From an uncultured Corynebacterium sp. (GTDB lineage: Bacteria > Actinomycetota > Actinomycetes > Mycobacteriales > Mycobacteriaceae), in the NCBI RefSeq assembly GCF_943914015.1, contig NZ_CALUAK010000066.1:1-14320 (forward strand): a DNA stretch of 14,320 nt, given 5' to 3'. The notes beneath the pieces were generated by a model, which saw nothing but the letters and a program-made list of their open reading frames with translations, was not told the origin of the DNA and did no database searches. The translations under genes and the position numbers were made by a program. Below, piece by piece: positions 12,063 to 14,320 of the stretch (its first letter is position 1; the number at the start of each line of letters is the position of its first letter).

Positions 12063-13241
12063 TTACATCAGGGACTTGTACACGTCGACAGTCTGCTGGG
12101 CGATGGTTGCCCAGGAGAAGTCATCGACGGCGCGCTGACGACCGCGCTCACCGTAGGCCTTGGCGGCCTCACGGTCGGAAACCATCTTGTTCACAGCAGC
12201 AGCGATGTCGCGCTCGAAGGCTTCGGCGTCATTCTCGTCGTAGTGGACAAGCGAACCGGTCGTGCCATCGACCACAACCTCAGGGATACCTCCCACGTCG
12301 GAAGCAACCACTGCAGCACCACATGCCATTGCCTCGAGGTTTACGATGCCCAGTGGCTCGTAGATGGAGGAGCAGACGAAGGTGTCGGCGGCGGTGAGGA
12401 TCTCCTGGATCTTCGGCTTCGGCAGGAACTCCTGTACCCAGAAGATGCCGTCGCGCTTTTCCTGCAGATCCTTAACCAGACGCTCGGTCTCCGCAGCGAT
12501 CTCCGGGGTGTCCGGCGCGCCAGCGCACAGGACGAGCTGAACGCCATCATCGAAGTGGCTAGCAGCCTTTACAAGGTGGCCGACACCCTTCTGGCGGGTG
12601 ATGCGACCGACGAATGCGGCGATCGGGCGGGAAGGATCAACGCCCAGCTCCTTGAGCACGGAGTTCTCCGCCTCGTCGAATGTGGGGCGGGGCTGCCAGA
12701 GCTCGGTATCGATGCCGTTAAGCACGATGCGGACCTTGTCCGGATCGATGTTCGGGTAGGCATCGAGGATGGAGTCCTTCATACGGGCGGAAACAGCGAT
12801 GACCGCATCAGCGTTTTCCATCGCGTTCTTCTCGCTCCAGGAGGAAACATCGTAGCCGCCACCAAGCTGCTCGCGCTTCCACGGGCGGTGTGGCTCGAGG
12901 GAGTGGGCGGTAGCCACGTGCGGGATGCCATACAGCTTGCCCGTGAGGTGACCACCGAGGCCTGCGTACCACGTGTGCGAGTGCACAACGTCAAGGTTGC
13001 TGGCGGCATTCGCCATCCGCAGTCCGGTGGACAGAGTCTTAATGGCAGAGTTGGCGTTTTCCAGCTCCGGATCAACGCCATGGGTGTAAACATTTGCTTC
13101 GTCGCGGGGAGCACCCATGCAGTGAACGTCAACATCAACGCCGTCGATTTCGCGCATGAAACGGGTCAGTTCCGTTACGTGTACGCCGGCGCCTCCGTAG
13201 ACCTCTGGCGGGTACTCTCTTGTCATCATTCCTACTCGCAT
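12063..13241 (-). CDS. glgA: GT4 glycogen synthase / alpha-maltose-1-phosphate synthase
   Basis: Retaining GT4 glycosyltransferase of 392 residues, cytosolic, two Rossmann domains. In corynebacteria this protein is called GlgA and uses ADP-glucose; its mycobacterial orthologue (also named GlgM) forms maltose-1-phosphate from ADP-glucose and glucose-1-phosphate. The N-terminal MRVGMMTREYPPEVYGGAGV holds the glycine loop. VGRITRQKG (211-219) supplies the phosphate-binding Arg213 and Lys218. EPLGIVNLE (295-303) is the EX7E catalytic and ribose motif, followed by ASDVGGIPEVV. The open frame extends to 13319, but similarity starts at the ATG at 13241, and TAAGTT seven bases before it suggests a leaderless transcript. 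It is divergent from glgC and ends in a strong terminator. The acceptor cannot be decided from the sequence. Confidence 0.92.
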   Translation of the reverse strand: MRVGMMTREYPPEVYGGAGVHVTELTRFMREIDGVDVDVHCMGAPRDEANVYTHGVDPELENANSAIKTLSTGLRMANAASNLDVVHSHTWYAGLGGHLTGKLYGIPHVATAHSLEPHRPWKREQLGGGYDVSSWSEKNAMENADAVIAVSARMKDSILDAYPNIDPDKVRIVLNGIDTELWQPRPTFDEAENSVLKELGVDPSRPIAAFVGRITRQKGVGHLVKAASHFDDGVQLVLCAGAPDTPEIAAETERLVKDLQEKRDGIFWVQEFLPKPKIQEILTAADTFVCSSIYEPLGIVNLEAMACGAAVVASDVGGIPEVVVDGTTGSLVHYDENDAEAFERDIAAAVNKMVSDREAAKAYGERGRQRAVDDFSWATIAQQTVDVYKSLM

Positions 13242-13248
13242 ACCAACC

Positions 13249-13254
13249 AACTTA
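13249..13254 (-). promoter_or_regulatory. -10 element of glgA, leaderless arrangement
   Basis: On the minus strand TAAGTT is followed by GGTTGGT and the ATG at 13241. A seven-base gap places the transcript start at the start codon. The region upstream is AT-rich (AAAAATTTTATT) without a clear -35. Confidence 0.5.
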
Positions 13255-13444
13255 GCGGGAATAAAATTTTTCTGCAGATCTTCTTTCATTTGCCGTGCAT
13301 AGGTATGAATCCAGGTCATTCTTTCTCAGCGAGCGGATACTTATTAGAACAAACACTTTCTCGTGTTTGAGTCCGGCATCGCCGACGATCCTCATGTCTG
13401 ACACCCTCATTTTTGATGCCCCATGTCTCATGAAGCATCTCAAA

Positions 13445-13485
13445 AGACAATGGAGAGCCGTGGAGCAGACAATGGATAGCCGTGG
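13445..13485 (+). repeat. Direct repeat of period 22 upstream of glgC
   Basis: A 19-base unit beginning AGACAATGG and ending AGCCGTGG occurs at 13445-13463 and 13467-13485. The copies differ at one base only (AGAGCC versus ATAGCC). The 22-base period is about two helical turns, which would put two bound proteins on the same face of the DNA. Confidence 0.75.
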
Positions 13486-13559
13486 GTCGACGACTCTTCG
13501 CTCGCACACCGAACTAAAGGTGCTACGAAGCGAGCAGAATTGTCATAGTCCCTCCATAA

Positions 13560-13582
13560 GGGGGTGGGGTTGCGGGTAGGGG
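13560..13582 (+). other. G-quadruplex-forming motif
   Basis: Four G-runs (13560-13564, 13566-13569, 13574-13576, 13579-13582) are separated by loops of T, TTGC and TA. This meets the usual pattern of four runs of at least three G with loops of 1-7 bases. It lies 114 bases before the glgC start on the coding strand and contains TGGGGT, a RamA-like half-site. Confidence 0.6.
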
Positions 13583-13638
13583 AGAGGCACTTCTTCACAA
13601 GTGAAAGTCGCTGGTTGGCACCTATTTCCCAGTGGATA

Positions 13639-13679
13639 AAAGTGGTCGATGTCACTTTCCAAGACAAAAGTCACTTTCC
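13639..13679 (+). promoter_or_regulatory. Tandem operator-like elements over the glgC promoter
   Basis: GTCACTTTCC occurs twice, at 13651-13660 and 13670-13679 (period 19). The first copy is also the right arm of AAAGTG-N8-CACTTT (13639-13658); the second is part of the palindrome AAAGTCACTTT (13667-13677). A further GTGAAAGT lies at 13601-13608. The copies cover the expected -35 region and end two bases before the TATAAA. Confidence 0.6.
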
Positions 13680-13681
13680 GC

Positions 13682-13687
13682 TATAAA
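13682..13687 (+). promoter_or_regulatory. -10 element of glgC
   Basis: TATAAA is followed by TTGGAGGT and the ATG at 13696. GGAGG (13690-13694) is only one base from the ATG, too close to work as a normal ribosome binding site. A transcript starting at or beside the ATG is therefore likely. Confidence 0.55.
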
Positions 13688-13695
13688 TTGGAGGT

Positions 13696-14320
13696 ATGAG
13701 AAACCAACCGTCCGTTCTTTCCATTGTCCTGGCAGGCGGCGAGGGGAAACGACTTTTTCCTCTAACAGCTGACCGCGCAAAGCCCGCCGTTCCTTTCGGC
13801 GGTAGCTACCGACTTATCGACTTCGTACTGAGCAACCTGGTCAACGCCGGTTACCTCAAGATCTGCGTGCTGACCCAGTACAAGTCCCATTCACTTGACC
13901 GCCACATCTCCCAAGCATGGCAGGTTTCCGGTCTCACCGGGAACTACATCGCACCGGTGCCCGCCCAGCAAAGGCTCGGGCAGCGCTGGTTTAACGGCTC
14001 CGCCGATGCAATTTTGCAGTCGCTCAACCTCATCTATGACGAGAACCCCGAGTACGTCATCGTCTTCGGTGCAGACCACGTATACCGGATGGATCCCGCA
14101 CAGATGGTGCAGGAACACATTAAGTCCGGCAAGGCAGCCACCGTTGCGGGCATCCGCGTACCACGGCAGGAGGCAACAGCGTTCGGCTGCATTCAGTCGG
14201 ATGACGACGGAACGATTACGGAGTTCTTGGAGAAGCCGGCTGATCCGCCGAGCACTCCGGATGACCCGAATGTGACATTTGCGTCTATGGGCAACTACGT
14301 ATTCACCACCGAGAAGCTTA
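13696..14320 (+). CDS. glgC: Glucose-1-phosphate adenylyltransferase (ADP-glucose pyrophosphorylase), 3' end outside window
   Basis: Makes ADP-glucose from ATP and glucose-1-phosphate, the activated donor for the neighbouring glycogen synthase; cytosolic, usually tetrameric and allosterically controlled. 208 codons are visible, the N-terminal half of a protein usually a little over 400 residues. The nucleotide-binding loop AGGEGKRLFPLT is at 13-24, with RAKPAVPFGGSYRLIDF (27-43) typical of GlgC. FGADHVYRMD (124-133) holds the metal-binding aspartate. FGCIQ (163-167) and EFLEKP (176-181, Lys180) form the sugar-phosphate site. The frame is open to the window edge. The ATG at 13696 matches the family start; the GGAGG one base before it and TATAAA eight bases before it favour leaderless translation. 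It is divergent from glgA. Confidence 0.95.
   Translation, partial: MRNQPSVLSIVLAGGEGKRLFPLTADRAKPAVPFGGSYRLIDFVLSNLVNAGYLKICVLTQYKSHSLDRHISQAWQVSGLTGNYIAPVPAQQRLGQRWFNGSADAILQSLNLIYDENPEYVIVFGADHVYRMDPAQMVQEHIKSGKAATVAGIRVPRQEATAFGCIQSDDDGTITEFLEKPADPPSTPDDPNVTFASMGNYVFTTEKL

Larger units (their letters stand above)
13242..13695. other. Divergent glgA-glgC regulatory region
   Basis: A 454-base stretch without a credible gene; open frames on both strands lack ribosome sites and known motifs. It contains both leaderless promoters, a direct repeat of period 22 (13445-13485), an interrupted inverted repeat (CTTCG 13496-13500 with CGAAG 13526-13530, and CACC/GGTG inside), a G-rich track (13560-13582) and repeated ACTTT/AAAGT elements (13602-13679). 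TGGGGT (13565-13570) fits what I recall as the RamA half-site; RamA and RamB are reported regulators of glycogen genes in C. glutamicum. The length and repeat load point to complex control. Confidence 0.7.

Noticed and set aside
13242..13319. A 26-residue N-terminal extension of glgA
   Set aside because: The family starts at MRVGMMTREYPPE, and the extension would be read through the TAAGTT promoter element.
11718..13370. A 550-codon open frame on the plus strand antisense to glgA
   Set aside because: It lies opposite glgA, which has full GT4 motifs. The frame shows no recognisable domain and results from high third-position GC of the real gene; it also runs through the glgA terminator.
13445..13485. 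Direct repeat as a minimal CRISPR array
   Set aside because: Only two units with a 3-base gap; there is no spacer of normal length and no cas genes.
13252..13579. Short open frames on both strands between glgA and glgC
   Set aside because: They overlap promoters and repeats, have poor ribosome sites, odd composition and no recognisable motif, so the region is better read as regulatory.

Overview
The window looks like chromosomal DNA of a Corynebacterium (Actinomycetota, Mycobacteriales). The evidence is: the diaminopimelate genes dapC, dapD and dapE grouped around an AroP-type permease; DapD and DapE of the actinobacterial type; a DivIVA-domain membrane protein; a 56-residue DUF3117 protein; and divergent glgA and glgC. 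The order dapD-dapE-LOG-DivIVA-DUF3117-glgA-glgC matches, from memory, the mycobacterial Rv1201c-Rv1213 block with several genes missing. I see no mobile element, rRNA, tRNA or CRISPR array. The species cannot be fixed from the sequence alone.

Layout. Bases 2-637 hold the 3' part of dapC, followed after 14 bases by a GtrA-family membrane protein. A hairpin at 1227-1256 closes this unit and also the convergent minus-strand unit. From 6419 down to 1277 the minus strand carries a DapD paralogue, an AroP-like permease, a canonical dapD, a second AroP-like permease and a 59-residue two-helix membrane protein. This reads as two interleaved DapD/permease pairs. dapE diverges from the DapD paralogue across 73 bases. 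A 245-base gap with a perfect 14-bp inverted repeat leads to a LOG-family gene that overlaps a small DivIVA-domain gene by 4 bases. DUF3117, a strong terminator and an RlmA-like methyltransferase follow.

The right-hand part concerns carbohydrate metabolism. A minus-strand GH32 protein has lost two catalytic aspartates. Next is minus-strand glgA (GT4 glycogen or maltose-1-phosphate synthase) with a textbook terminator, and then plus-strand glgC (ADP-glucose pyrophosphorylase), cut by the window end. The 454-base glgA-glgC intergenic region is unusually rich in structure: a near-perfect 22-base-period direct repeat, a G-quadruplex motif and a cluster of repeated ACTTT/AAAGT elements over the glgC promoter.

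Together, dapC, dapD and dapE supply three steps of the succinylase branch to meso-diaminopimelate and lysine, and the permeases probably import amino acids. glgC makes ADP-glucose for glgA. Five genes (dapD paralogue, aroP, dapE, glgA, glgC) have a TANNNT- or TATAAA-type -10 element 6-8 bases before the ATG, which suggests leaderless mRNAs. I did not find one clear new multi-gene system. The most unusual items are the GH32 pseudoenzyme candidate, the duplicated DapD/permease arrangement and the glgA-glgC control region.
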